DNA of 64,000 nt from Miltoncostaea oceani (GTDB lineage: Bacteria; Actinomycetota; Thermoleophilia; Miltoncostaeales; Miltoncostaeaceae): NCBI RefSeq assembly GCF_018141545.1, contig NZ_CP064356.1:1364001-1428000 (forward strand), written 5' to 3'. A model generated the notes under the pieces. That model worked only from the letters and a program-made list of their open reading frames with translations. It did not search any database and was not told the DNA's origin. The translations under genes were made by a program, and so were the position numbers. Position 1 is the stretch's first letter. Every line of letters starts with the position of its first letter. Of the stretch, positions 33,719 through 42,311 are shown piece after piece.

Positions 33719-35039
33719 GGGCCGGAGGGTCGGGGTGTGGGGGCTCGGCCGCGAGGGCCGGGCGATCGCCCGCGTCGTGGCGGAGCGCCTGCCGGGGACG
33801 CCGCTGACGCTGGTCGACGAGGGCGTCGCGGGGGCGGGGGAGGGGGTGTCCTCTGACCCGGCGGCCCTGCTCGGGTGCGACGTGGTGGTGCGGTCGCCGG
33901 GGATCAGCCGGTACCGGCCGGAGGTGGACGCCCTCCGCGACGCGGGTGTCGTGGTGACGACGGGGACGAACCTGTGGTTCGCGGAGCACGCCGGGGCCCC
34001 GGCGATCGGGGTGACGGGGAGCAAGGGCAAGAGCACGACGAGCGCCCTGATCGCGCACCTCGCGGCGGCAGCGGGGCGGCGCGTGCAGCTCGCCGGGAAC
34101 ATCGGGGTGCCCCTCGCGGACCTGATCGCGACGGACGGCGGCGGCGTGGACCTGTGGGTGCTGGAGCTGTCGAGCTTCCAGACGAGCGACCTCGACGCGT
34201 CCCCGCCGGTGGGGGTGCTGCTGAACCTGTTCCGGGAGCACACGGACTGGCACGGGACGCAGGAGCGGTACCACGACGACAAGCTGAACCTGTTCGCCCA
34301 CCGCCGGGACATGACGTCGGTGCTGAACGCCGCGGACCCGGTGGTGCGGGAGCGGGGGGCGGGGCTGCCGGGTCCCCGGTGGTTCTGCGACGGCGCGGAC
34401 TTCGACGTGGCGCCCTCCGGCGTCACCCGCGGCGGCGCGCCGTTCGTGGCGCGGGAGCGGATCGGCCTCGCCGGTGACCACAACCTCGTGAACGTGTGCG
34501 CGGCCCTGACGGCGCTCGAGGCGGTGGGCGTCGCCGTCGAGGGGGTGACGGACGCGCTCGCGGACTTCCGTCCCCTGGCGCACCGGATGGAGCCGGTGGG
34601 GGAGCGGGACGGGGTCCTGTTCGTGGACGACAGCATCGCGACGATCCCGGAGGCGACGGTCGCCGCCGCCCGGGCCCTCGCCCCCCGGCCCGCCGTCCTC
34701 CTCGTCGGCGGCCACGACCGCGCCCAGGACTACGCCCCCCTCGCCGCCTACGTCGCCGGCGCCGGCAGCGGGGTCGCCGGGGTGGTGGGGCTGCCCGGCA
34801 ACGGCGCGCGGATCCTGGACCGGATCGCGGAGGAGGGGTCCACCACCACCGGCGGGCCCCTCCCCCCGGCCGTCCTCGCCGGCGACCTCGCCGACGCCGT
34901 CGCCCACGCCCGCCGCCTCGTCCCCGCCGGCGGCGTCGTCCTCCTCTCCCCGGGAGCCCCCACCGGCGACGACTTCCGCGACTTCCAGGTCCGGGGCGAC
35001 GCCTTCGCCTCCCTCGTCCGCTCCGTCCTCGAGGGCTGA
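33699..35039 (+). CDS. murD2: UDP-MurNAc-L-alanine--L-glutamate ligase (MurD2-type)
   Basis: 446 residues. VGVWGLGREGRA is the UDP-binding N-terminus, GVTGSKGKSTTSALIAHL the ATP loop, AGNIGVPLADLI and LELSSFQTSDL the central motifs, and LNLFREHTDWH follows. Canonical MurD has D-S-K-A-T-N, where Lys contacts D-Glu; here it is VDDSIATIPEAT (about residue 310), with Ile for Lys. The late S-P-x-x-A-S motif is SPGAPTGDDFRDF. These changes fit MurD2 (EC 6.3.2.53), which adds L-Glu before MurL inverts it. GTG start inside murL. Confidence 0.83.
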   Translation: MRLSELEGRRVGVWGLGREGRAIARVVAERLPGTPLTLVDEGVAGAGEGVSSDPAALLGCDVVVRSPGISRYRPEVDALRDAGVVVTTGTNLWFAEHAGAPAIGVTGSKGKSTTSALIAHLAAAAGRRVQLAGNIGVPLADLIATDGGGVDLWVLELSSFQTSDLDASPPVGVLLNLFREHTDWHGTQERYHDDKLNLFAHRRDMTSVLNAADPVVRERGAGLPGPRWFCDGADFDVAPSGVTRGGAPFVARERIGLAGDHNLVNVCAALTALEAVGVAVEGVTDALADFRPLAHRMEPVGERDGVLFVDDSIATIPEATVAAARALAPRPAVLLVGGHDRAQDYAPLAAYVAGAGSGVAGVVGLPGNGARILDRIAEEGSTTTGGPLPPAVLAGDLADAVAHARRLVPAGGVVLLSPGAPTGDDFRDFQVRGDAFASLVRSVLEG

Positions 35040-35458
35040 CCCCCGGCCGATCGCCGCGTCGGGGTGCTTCGGTCGATCGGCCGCGCCTCCGAGGTCCAAT
35101 TGGCCGTGACCCCGGCGGTCACTTGGTCGTGGCCCGGAGGTCCATTTGGCGGCGACCCTTCCGGCCACTTGGCCGTGACACCGAGGTCCATTCGGCCGTG
35201 CCCCTTCCGGCCACTTGGCCGTGACCCCGCCGGCCATTTGGCCGAGATCCCGAGGTCCAATTGGCCGCGACCCCCGCCGGCCACTTAGCCGTGACCCCGC
35301 CGGCCACTTGGCCGTGACCCCGGCGGCCATTTGGCCGCGACCCCCGCGGCCGATCGACCGTGACCCCTCCAGGGGGACCCGGGGGGACGTGACCCGGGAC
35401 CCGGAGGGGACGCGACGGGGGAGGGAGGGGACGCCGCCCGGCGAAGACCCTGGGACCG
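35040..35458. repeat. Degenerate tandem repeat array between murD2 and ftsW
   Basis: The only gap above 300 bases. From about 35071 to 35371 it holds some 13 units of 22-25 bases. Each begins with a 12-base dyad of the type GGCC-ANTT-GGCC (or GGTCCAATTGGCC) and continues CGTGACCCC plus a short GC spacer. Units degenerate at the edges and a related copy may lie near 35045. They are contiguous, unlike CRISPR. The final 87 bases before ftsW are G-rich without dyads. No protein-coding pattern is convincing. The array may be a binding-site cluster or a minisatellite. Confidence 0.8.
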
Positions 35459-36793
35459 ATGGCCGCCCCGCGCACCGCATCCCGGACCGCTTCGCGGCCG
35501 GCCTCACGACCGGCCTCACGATCGGGGTCCCGACAGTCCTCCCGACCGGCCTCCCGGCCGTCGTCGCGCGCCGTCGCGTCGCCGGGGGCGGTCCGTCCCG
35601 AGCGGCTCCTCGCCGCCGTCGTGCTCGCGCTCGTCTGCTTCGGCCTCGTGATGGTCTTCTCGACGTCGAGCACCACCGCGCTGCTCAACGACGGCGACCC
35701 CATGGGCCTCGCGATCCGCCAGGCGGCCTACGCCCTCGTCGGCCTCGGCGCCTACGCCGTCTTCGTGAGGATGAGCCCCGAGGGCATGAAGCGCCTCGGC
35801 CCCCCCGCGATCGGGGTCTGCATCTTCCTGCTCCTCGTCGTCCTCGTCCCCTCCATCGGGACGCAGGTCAACGGGTCGCGCCGGTGGATCTCCCTCGGCG
35901 GCCTCGGGGCGATCCAGCCGTCCGAGATCGCGAAGCTCGCCCTCGCCCTCTGGATCGCACAGGCCGTCGTCCGCCGCCCGTCGAGCCTCCGCACCGGGAA
36001 GGGCCTCGTCCCGTTCCTCGGCGTCACCGGCGTCCTCGCGTTCCTCATCCTCATCGAACCCGACATGGAGACCGCGGTCATCGCGGTCATCACGGCGTTC
36101 GTGATGCTCCTCGTCGCGGGCGCGCGGACCCGGCACCTCGGGGGCATCGTCGGCGTCGGCGTCCTCATCGCGACCATCGGGATCCTCGCGGAGCCGTACC
36201 GCCGCGCCCGGATCCTCTCGTTCATCGACCCGTGGAGCGACCCCGACGGCGTCGGCTTCCAGAGCGTCCAGGCGCAGGTCGCCCTCGGATCCGGCGGCCT
36301 CCACGGCGTCGGCCTCGGCGACGGCGTCCAGAAGGCGTTCTACCTGCCGGAGGCCCACACCGACATGATCCTCGCCACCATCGGCGAGGAGCTCGGGCTG
36401 ATCGGCGTCCTCGCCGTCCTCGCCGCATACGGACTCTTCGCCGTCGCGGGCTACCGCATCGCGCTCGGCGCCCGTAACCTGCACCAACAGGTCCTCGCGG
36501 CGGGTCTCACGACGATGGTCGTGATGCAGGCCGCGGTCAACGTGGGCGCCGTCGTCGGCGTCATGCCGGTCACCGGGGTGCCGCTGCCCTTCGTGTCGTT
36601 CGGCGGAAGCAACCTGATCACGTTCCTGGCCTGCACGGGCATCCTTGTCAACATCGGCCGCCGCTCACACACCCACGCCCGAGGGCTCTCCGTCGTCGAC
36701 GGCGGTGAGGGTCGTGATCGCGGCCGGGGGGACGGGCGGGCACGTGATGCCGGCGCTGGCGGTGGCCGACGCGCTGCGCGCGCGGGGGGCTGA
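35459..36793 (+). CDS. ftsW: Septal peptidoglycan polymerase FtsW
   Basis: 444 residues. SEDS-family glycosyltransferase polymerising lipid II with FtsI. The N-terminal 40 residues are a Ser/Arg/Pro/Ala repeat (tetrapeptides such as SRPA and SRTA). Ten hydrophobic helices follow. VNGSRRWISLG and IQPSEIAKLALALW are conserved loops, ILIEPDMETAVI contains the catalytic-region Asp, and GLGDGVQKAFYLPEAHTDMILATIGEE with LPFVSFGGSNLI are SEDS signatures. The last 40 residues are hydrophilic and overlap murG by about 89 bases. Confidence 0.93.
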   Translation: MAAPRTASRTASRPASRPASRSGSRQSSRPASRPSSRAVASPGAVRPERLLAAVVLALVCFGLVMVFSTSSTTALLNDGDPMGLAIRQAAYALVGLGAYAVFVRMSPEGMKRLGPPAIGVCIFLLLVVLVPSIGTQVNGSRRWISLGGLGAIQPSEIAKLALALWIAQAVVRRPSSLRTGKGLVPFLGVTGVLAFLILIEPDMETAVIAVITAFVMLLVAGARTRHLGGIVGVGVLIATIGILAEPYRRARILSFIDPWSDPDGVGFQSVQAQVALGSGGLHGVGLGDGVQKAFYLPEAHTDMILATIGEELGLIGVLAVLAAYGLFAVAGYRIALGARNLHQQVLAAGLTTMVVMQAAVNVGAVVGVMPVTGVPLPFVSFGGSNLITFLACTGILVNIGRRSHTHARGLSVVDGGEGRDRGRGDGRARDAGAGGGRRAARAGG

Positions 36794-37838
36794 GGTCACG
36801 TTCATCGGCGCGCGCGGGGCGGGGGCGTCCGCCGCCGTCGCCGCCGCCGGGTACCGCGAGGACGTCATCCCGCTGAAGGGGTTGTCGCGCACCCCCACCA
36901 TCCGGAACCTCTGGGCCGTCCTCCTCGCCGCCGTCGCCACCCCCCGCGCCGCCGGCCTCCTCGTGCGCCGCCGCGCCCAGGTCGTGGTGGGAGGGGGCAG
37001 CTACGTCGCCGGACCCGTCGCCCTCGCCGCGTGGCTCACCCGCCGCCCGCTGCTCCTCACCGAGGCCGACTCCCACCTCGGGATGGCGAACCGCCTCGCC
37101 GCCCCCCTCGCCCGCCGGGTGACACTCGCGTTCCCGCTCGCCGGCCGCTCCGGCCGCAAGTACCTCGTCACCGGCCGCCCCGTCGGCCGCGCCGTCACCC
37201 AGGCCACCCGCACCGCCGGCCGGCGCGCCTTCGGCATCGACCCCGAGGCCACCGTCGTCCTCGTCGTCGGCGGCAGCCAGGGCGCCCGGTCCCTCAACCG
37301 GGCGGCGGTCGAGGCCTTCGGCGACGACCCCCCGGTCGAGGTCATCCACGTCGCCGGCCCCACGCAACTCGACGAGACCCGCCGCCTCCTCGCCGCCCGC
37401 ACGCCCGGTCCCCGGTACCGGCTCATCGGGTACCTCGACAACCTCCCCGACGCCATCGCCGCCGCCGACCTCGTCATCTCCCGCTCCGGGGGCTCGGTGT
37501 TCGAGCTCGCCGCGATCGGCCGCCCCTCCATCCTCGTGCCGTACCCGCACGCCACCGCCGACCACCAGGCGAAGAACGCCCGCTGGCTCGCCGAGGCCGG
37601 CGCCGCCATGGTGCTGCCCGACGTCGACTGCAGCGGCGAGCGCCTCCGCGGCCTCGTCGGCGCCCTCCTCTCCGACCGCCGCCGCCTCGAGGCGATGGCG
37701 GAGGCCGCCCGCCGCGTCGGCAGGCCCGACGCCGCCGACGTCGTCGCCGAGGAGGCCCTCGCGCTCGCGCGGCCGCGCCGCCGCCTGCGCCTCCCGCGCC
37801 CGCGGCTCCGGCTGCCGCGCCCGCGGCGGGGCCGGTGA
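36705..37838 (+). CDS. murG: Lipid II synthase MurG
   Basis: 377 residues. VIAAGGTGGHVMPALAVADAL is the acceptor-binding G loop, VVGGGSYVAGPVALAAW the second, VVGGSQGARSLN the third, and SRSGGSVFELAAIGRPSILVPYP the UDP-GlcNAc site. ADHQAKNARWL follows. It adds GlcNAc to lipid I. The GTG directly before RVVIAAGG is chosen; an in-frame ATG 60 bases upstream would add an unconserved segment. The C-terminus is an unusual basic Pro/Leu/Arg repeat (RLRLPRPRLRLPRPRRGR), perhaps for membrane contact. Confidence 0.94.
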   Translation: MRVVIAAGGTGGHVMPALAVADALRARGAEVTFIGARGAGASAAVAAAGYREDVIPLKGLSRTPTIRNLWAVLLAAVATPRAAGLLVRRRAQVVVGGGSYVAGPVALAAWLTRRPLLLTEADSHLGMANRLAAPLARRVTLAFPLAGRSGRKYLVTGRPVGRAVTQATRTAGRRAFGIDPEATVVLVVGGSQGARSLNRAAVEAFGDDPPVEVIHVAGPTQLDETRRLLAARTPGPRYRLIGYLDNLPDAIAAADLVISRSGGSVFELAAIGRPSILVPYPHATADHQAKNARWLAEAGAAMVLPDVDCSGERLRGLVGALLSDRRRLEAMAEAARRVGRPDAADVVAEEALALARPRRRLRLPRPRLRLPRPRRGR

Positions 37839-39238
37839 GCCCGGGGGGGACGGCGACCCCGGGCCCGCGGCGCATCCACCTCGTGGGCATCGGCGGCGCG
37901 GGCATGAGCGCCCTCGCGCGCCTCGCGCAGGCCGCCGGGTACCGGGTCGCGGGCAGCGACCGCGAGGCGTCCGCGACGCTGGACGCCCTCCGCTCCGAGG
38001 ACATCGACGCCCGCGTCGGCCACGCCGCGGAGTCCCTCGGCGCCGACGCCGACGCCCTCGTCGTCTCCACGGCCATCGCGGACGACAACCCCGAGCTCGT
38101 CGCCGCCCGCCGGCGCGGCCTGCCGGTCCTCCACCGGTCCGAGCTGCTCGCCGAGCTGATGGCCGGCCGCCGCGGCCTCGCCGTCGCCGGGGCCCACGGC
38201 AAGTCGACGACCAGCGCGATGCTCCACGCCGCACTCGGCGACGCGTCCGCGTGCGTCGGGGCGACCATCGCCGGCGGCAACGGCACCGGGGCGGTCTGGG
38301 GCACCGGGCCGTGGTTCGTCGCCGAGGCCGACGAGAGCGACCGGTCGCTGCTGAACCTGCGGCCCGAGGCCGCGATCCTCCTCAACGTCGACCACGACCA
38401 CCACGCCACCTACGCCTCGCTCGACGAGGTCCGCGACGTCTTCCGCACCTTCGTCGCCGCGCTCCCGCCGGACGGCTGCCTCGTGGTCGGCCCCGACGCC
38501 GACGCCCGGGCCTGCGCCGACGCCGCACCGTGCCCGGTCCGCGTCGTCGGCGACGTGCCCGGCGCGTTCTGCCGGGTGGAGCGCCCCGGCGCGGGGGGGT
38601 TCACGCTCGTGCTCGCCGACGGGCGACGCGTCGACGTGCCGCTCGGCGTCGCCGGGCTCCACAACGCCGAGAACGCCGCCTGCGCCCTCGCGCTCGCCGA
38701 CTGGTGCGGCGTCCCCCCCGACGTCGCCGCGGGGCGCCTCGCCGGCTTCACGGGCGTCGGCCGGCGGATGGACCCGCGGGGCGTGGCGGGCGGCGTCGAG
38801 GTCGTCGACGACTACGCCCACCACCCCGCCGAGATCCGCGCGACCCTCCAGGCCGCCCGCGAGCGCGGCGCCGGCCGGGTGCTCGTCGTCTTCCAGCCCC
38901 ACCTCCCGTCCCGCACGCGCGCCCTCGGGCCCGAGCTCGCCACGGCGCTCGGCGCCGCCGACGTCGTCGTGGTGACCGACGTCTACCTCGCCCGCGAACC
39001 CGCCGACCCCGCCGTCACCGGGCGCGCCGTCGTCGAGGCGGTGCCGCCCCCGGCCCGGGCGGTGTTCGCGGCGACGCTCGCGGAGGCCCGCGACGTGCTG
39101 CTCGCCGAGGCCCGCCCCGGGGACCTCATCCTCACCATGGGCGCCGGCGACGTGACCACGCTGGGGCAGGAGTTGGTGGCCCGGTTGGGGAACACGTCTC
39201 CTGATGGGAGCACCCACGAGCGCACCGGCCCTGCCTGA
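37835..39238 (+). CDS. murC: UDP-MurNAc--L-alanine ligase
   Basis: 467 residues. IHLVGIGGAGMSALARL is the UDP site, AVAGAHGKSTTSAMLHAAL the ATP loop (family usually GKTTT), FVAEADESDRSLL the MurC signature, and NVDHDHHATY and VVDDYAHHPAEIRATL the catalytic motifs. FQPHLPSRTRAL lies in the C-terminal domain. It adds the first amino acid to UDP-MurNAc, the substrate then used by MurD2. GTG start in the murG stop (GTGA). The 3' end overlaps murB by 35 bases. Confidence 0.95.
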   Translation: MSPGGTATPGPRRIHLVGIGGAGMSALARLAQAAGYRVAGSDREASATLDALRSEDIDARVGHAAESLGADADALVVSTAIADDNPELVAARRRGLPVLHRSELLAELMAGRRGLAVAGAHGKSTTSAMLHAALGDASACVGATIAGGNGTGAVWGTGPWFVAEADESDRSLLNLRPEAAILLNVDHDHHATYASLDEVRDVFRTFVAALPPDGCLVVGPDADARACADAAPCPVRVVGDVPGAFCRVERPGAGGFTLVLADGRRVDVPLGVAGLHNAENAACALALADWCGVPPDVAAGRLAGFTGVGRRMDPRGVAGGVEVVDDYAHHPAEIRATLQAARERGAGRVLVVFQPHLPSRTRALGPELATALGAADVVVVTDVYLAREPADPAVTGRAVVEAVPPPARAVFAATLAEARDVLLAEARPGDLILTMGAGDVTTLGQELVARLGNTSPDGSTHERTGPA

Positions 39239-40124
39239 CCTCGAGAGGGACGCCCCCCTCGCCCCGCTGACGACGATCCGGGTCGGCGGGACGGCCGACG
39301 CCCTCTGCCGGGCCGGCTCCCTGCGCGACGTGGTCGCGGCGCTCGCGTGGGCGCGCGACGCGGGCCTCCCCACGGCGGTCGTCGGGCGCGGCTCGAACCT
39401 CCTCGTCGCCGACGCCGGCTTCCGCGGCCTCGTCATCCGCCTCGTCGGGCGGCTCACCGCGATCTCCGTCCGCGGCACCGACCTGTGGTGCGGCGGCGGG
39501 GCGTCGCTGCCCCGCGCCGTCCAGCGCGCCGCCGCCGCCGGCCTCGAGGGCCTCGAGTGGGGCGCCAGCATCCCCGGCACCGCGGGCGGCGCCGTCGCGA
39601 TGAACGCCGGCGCGCACGCCGGGGAGCTCGCCGACTCCCTGCGGTGGGCCGTCATCTGCGGACCCGACGGCCGGCGCCGCGTCGGCCCGGAGGACCTCGA
39701 GCTCGGCTACCGCCGGTCCGCCGTCCGCCCCGGCGAGGTCGTCGCCCTCGCCGCGTTCGCGCTGACCCCCGGCGACCCCGGGGAGATCGCCGCCCGCCTC
39801 GCCGCCTTCCGCGGCCACCGGCGCGCCACCCAGCCCCAGGGGGTGCGCACCTTCGGCAGCGTCTTCACCAACCCCCCCGGCGACTCCGCCGGGCGGCTGC
39901 TCGAGGCGGCCGGCTGCAAGGGGCTCACCATCGGCGGCGCCCGCTTCTCGCCCGTGCACGCCAACTTCATCGAGGCCTCGCCCGGGTGCCGCGCCACCGA
40001 CGTCCTCGGCCTCATCGCCGAGGGACGCCGGCGGGTCGCCGCCGCCGGTGGACCGGACCTCGTGCCCGAGGTGCGCTACCTCGACCCCGAGCGCGGCATC
40101 GTCCGCGCGCCGGTGGAGGGGTGA
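39204..40124 (+). CDS. murB: UDP-N-acetylenolpyruvylglucosamine reductase
   Basis: 306 residues, type IIa-like short form. APLTTIRVGGTADALC and VVGRGSNLLVADAGFRG form the FAD-binding region. WGASIPGTAGGAVAMNAGAHAGE is the family signature, and RTFGSVFTNPPGDSAGRLLEAAGCKG contains the proton-donor Ser (family GSVFKNP; Lys is Thr here). FSPVHANFIEA closes it. It reduces enolpyruvyl-UDP-GlcNAc with NADPH to UDP-MurNAc. The start ATG is inside murC; the stop overlaps ftsQ. Confidence 0.95.
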   Translation: MGAPTSAPALPDLERDAPLAPLTTIRVGGTADALCRAGSLRDVVAALAWARDAGLPTAVVGRGSNLLVADAGFRGLVIRLVGRLTAISVRGTDLWCGGGASLPRAVQRAAAAGLEGLEWGASIPGTAGGAVAMNAGAHAGELADSLRWAVICGPDGRRRVGPEDLELGYRRSAVRPGEVVALAAFALTPGDPGEIAARLAAFRGHRRATQPQGVRTFGSVFTNPPGDSAGRLLEAAGCKGLTIGGARFSPVHANFIEASPGCRATDVLGLIAEGRRRVAAAGGPDLVPEVRYLDPERGIVRAPVEG

Positions 40125-40918
40125 GCACCACCCGCCCGCCCGGGGCCGCCGCCCGGGGCCCGCACCCCGCGGTCGCCGAGCGCCGCCGCTCCGTCGCACG
40201 CCAGCGTGGACGCCGCCGTCGCTCCGGCGCCCTGCTCCTGCTCGGCACGGCCGCCGCCGTCGCGATGCTCTACTGGCTCATGACCGGCCCGCTGCTCGGC
40301 GTCACCGAGGTGCGCGTCGACGGCTACGACCGGCCCGACCGCGCCGAGCTGGTCAGCGCCCTGGACCGCGCCGCGGGGGAGGGGACGATCCTGTCGCCCT
40401 CGACCGCGGAGATGCGCGAGGCGGCCGCCGCGTTCCCGTGGGTCGAATCGATCTCCGTCGCCCGGACCTGGCCGCGCGGCCTCGCCGTCGACGTACGGCA
40501 GGCGGTCCCCGTCGCGGTCGCCGCGTCGGGGGACCGGGCGGTCCTCGTGGCGGCGGACGGCCGGGTGCTGGAGGAGCGCGACGGGGCCGCCGGCGTCGGG
40601 TGGATGCTGCTTCCGGAGGAGCCCCCCGCGGTGGGCGCCCGCCTGCCCGAGGGGTCGCGCGCGGCCCTCGCGTTCATCGCCGCCACCGACCCCGCGGTGG
40701 GGAGGAGGATCCGGGCGCTGACCACCGACCGCGACGGCGCGCTCACCGGCCGCCTCGACGGCGGGCCGCGGCTGCGGCTCGGCCCCCCGGAGCGCCTCGC
40801 CGCGAAGGCGTCGGCCCTGGCGCTGGTGCTGTCGAACCTGACGCGGGAGGACGAGCAGGCGGCCTCCTACATCGACCTCACGTTCCCCGAGCGACCCGCC
40901 CTGGGACCACCCACCTGA
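40121..40918 (+). CDS. ftsQ: Division protein FtsQ
   Basis: 265 residues. A basic N-terminus of about 35 residues, one membrane helix (GALLLLGTAAAVAMLYWLM) and then a POTRA domain (GVTEVRVDGYDRPDRAELVSAL, ILSPSTAEMREAAAAFPWV). The FtsQ beta domain follows, with SISVARTWPRGLAVDVRQAVP as the typical 'v-r-WP-x-x-l-x-v-x-v-x-E' segment. It scaffolds FtsL/FtsB in the divisome. GTG start overlapping murB (GTGA). A hairpin follows the stop immediately, ending the operon. Confidence 0.92.
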   Translation: MSTTRPPGAAARGPHPAVAERRRSVARQRGRRRRSGALLLLGTAAAVAMLYWLMTGPLLGVTEVRVDGYDRPDRAELVSALDRAAGEGTILSPSTAEMREAAAAFPWVESISVARTWPRGLAVDVRQAVPVAVAASGDRAVLVAADGRVLEERDGAAGVGWMLLPEEPPAVGARLPEGSRAALAFIAATDPAVGRRIRALTTDRDGALTGRLDGGPRLRLGPPERLAAKASALALVLSNLTREDEQAASYIDLTFPERPALGPPT

Positions 40919-40939
40919 CCCTCGATCTGTGATCGAGGG
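40919..40939 (+). terminator. Hairpin after ftsQ
   Basis: CCCTCGATC and GATCGAGGG form a perfect 9-base stem with a TGT loop, starting at the first base after the ftsQ stop. It lacks a T-run, as is usual in high-GC genomes. It probably ends the ftsW-to-ftsQ transcript or attenuates readthrough into ftsZ. A related stem with the same CCCTCGA arm occurs just before ftsZ. Confidence 0.6.
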
Positions 40940-40966
40940 TTCAGCACGTCGGCGCGAAAAGCCTCG

Positions 40967-41014
40967 ACTCATACATGAGTTGTGCTTGACACACCGTTCC
41001 GGCCGATCTAGTTT
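40967..41014 (+). promoter_or_regulatory. ftsZ promoter with upstream palindrome
   Basis: TTGACA (40986-40991) and TAGTTT (41009-41014) with a 17-base spacer form the best consensus sigma70-type promoter in the window. Just upstream, ACTCAT-AC-ATGAGT (40967-40980) is a perfect 6-base inverted repeat ending five bases before the -35, a good position for an activator or repressor. Transcription would start near 41021, leaving a leader of about 117 bases before ftsZ. Confidence 0.75.
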
Positions 41015-41073
41015 TCAGGCTGGTGGAGCCGTGCCTACGCCAGGTGTGACGGCGTCGAAACTCGCTCCCGCAA

Positions 41074-41094
41074 CCCTCGATCAGTGGTCGAGGG
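41074..41094 (+). promoter_or_regulatory. Hairpin in the ftsZ leader
   Basis: CCCTCGA and TCGAGGG pair around TCAGTGG, 44 bases before the ftsZ start. The arm repeats the sequence of the ftsQ terminator arm (CCCTCGATC in both). Since it lies within the predicted leader, it could be an attenuator, a mRNA-stability element or a binding site. No ORF-like leader peptide was noticed. Confidence 0.45.
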
Positions 41095-41137
41095 CGTCCT
41101 GAATCACCGCATGAGCAGTGCCGATCGGGGGAGTCCG

Positions 41138-42301
41138 GTGGAGACGAGCAACTACTTGGCGGTCATCAAGGTGATCGGCGTCGGCGGGGGTGGCGTCAAC
41201 GCCGTGAACCGCATGATCGACGCGGGTGTGCGCGGCGTGGAGTTCATCGCCGTCAACACCGACGCCCAGGCGCTGTCCATGTGCGACGCCGACGTCAAGA
41301 TCCACATCGGCGGCACCATCACGAAGGGGCTCGGCGCGGGCGCCGACCCCCGCGTGGGGCGCGACGCCGCCGAGGAGAGCCGCGAGGAGCTCAAGGAGGC
41401 CGTCCGCGGCGCGGACATGGTCTTCGTCACCGCCGGCGAGGGCGGCGGCACCGGCACCGGCGCGGCCCCCGTCATCGCGCAGATCGCGCGGGAGCAGGGC
41501 GCGCTGACGGTCGGCGTCGTGACGCGGCCCTTCATGTTCGAGGGGGCGCAGCGCACCCGCCGCGCGGAGGACGGGATCGCCGAGCTGCAGAAGCAGGTCG
41601 ACTCGGTCATCGTCATCCCGAACGAGCGCCTCATCCAGGTGGTCGAGCGGCGCACGTCGATCATCGACGCCTTCCGCATGGCGGACGACGTCCTCCGCCA
41701 GGGCGTGCAGGGCATCACGGACCTGATCACGGTCCCCGGCCTGATCAACCTCGACTTCGCCGACGTCCGCACGATCATGCAGGACGCCGGCGCGTCCCTG
41801 ATGGGCATCGGCACGGCGTCCGGCGAGAACCGCGCGTCCGAGGCGGCGAAGGCGGCGATCTCCTCGCCGCTGCTCGAGACCACCGTCTCCGGCGCCACCG
41901 GCGTGCTGCTCAACATCACCGGCGGCACCGACCTCGGCCTCTTCGAGATCGACGAGGCCGCCGGGATCATCCGCCAGGCCGCCCACGACGACTGCAACGT
42001 CATCTTCGGCGCGGTCATCGACGAGTCGATCGGCGACTCGCTGCGGGTCACGGTCATCGCCACCGGCTTCGACGGCGCCGAGGCGCCGCAGGAGGAGCGG
42101 TCCGAGCCGCGCTTCGGCCGCCGCGAGCGCGAGGGCGCCGCGGTCCCGCAGCCCGCCCCGCGCCGCGGCGCGCCGGCGTCCCGCCCCGCCCCGAGCCGCC
42201 CGCCCGCCGAGACCCGGCAGTCCCTCACGCTCGACCAGTCGGAGCGCAAGGGCTTCGAGATCCCGGACGACGCGCTGGAGATCCCCGACTTCCTGAAGTA
42301 G
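41138..42301 (+). CDS. ftsZ: Cell division GTPase FtsZ
   Basis: 387 residues. [18 protein letters not shown] and the tubulin signature [15 protein letters not shown] (about residues 101-115) bind GTP. The T7 loop [13 protein letters not shown] completes the GTPase of the next subunit. A Pro/Arg/Ala linker of about 50 residues leads to the C-terminal peptide [13 protein letters not shown], the site for FtsZ partners. The GTG start is preferred to an ATG 27 bases upstream because GGGGGAG lies at the right distance and YLAVIKVIG is reached at once. No ftsA is present, as in other actinobacteria. Confidence 0.97.
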   Translation: METSNYLAVIKVIGVGGGGVNAVNRMIDAGVRGVEFIAVNTDAQALSMCDADVKIHIGGTITKGLGAGADPRVGRDAAEESREELKEAVRGADMVFVTAGEGGGTGTGAAPVIAQIAREQGALTVGVVTRPFMFEGAQRTRRAEDGIAELQKQVDSVIVIPNERLIQVVERRTSIIDAFRMADDVLRQGVQGITDLITVPGLINLDFADVRTIMQDAGASLMGIGTASGENRASEAAKAAISSPLLETTVSGATGVLLNITGGTDLGLFEIDEAAGIIRQAAHDDCNVIFGAVIDESIGDSLRVTVIATGFDGAEAPQEERSEPRFGRREREGAAVPQPAPRRGAPASRPAPSRPPAETRQSLTLDQSERKGFEIPDDALEIPDFLK

Positions 42302-42311
42302 CCGCCCCGCG

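Noticed and set aside
35071-35371. CRISPR array
   Set aside because: Units are contiguous, 22-25 bases, and vary throughout; there are no unique spacers of constant length and no cas genes nearby.
35071-35371. Repetitive peptide-coding gene on the minus strand (8-residue repeats)
   Set aside because: Unit length varies between 22 and 25 bases, so the frame shifts between units; no ribosome site or conserved start was seen.
41084-41137. Longer FtsZ N-terminus starting at 41084 or 41111
   Set aside because: No ribosome site precedes these codons, while GGGGGAG precedes the GTG at 41138 and the conserved FtsZ sequence begins a few residues later.
40121-42301. Missing ftsA between ftsQ and ftsZ as a deletion
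   Set aside because: Absence of ftsA is normal in Actinomycetota, and the gap holds a clean promoter and terminator.
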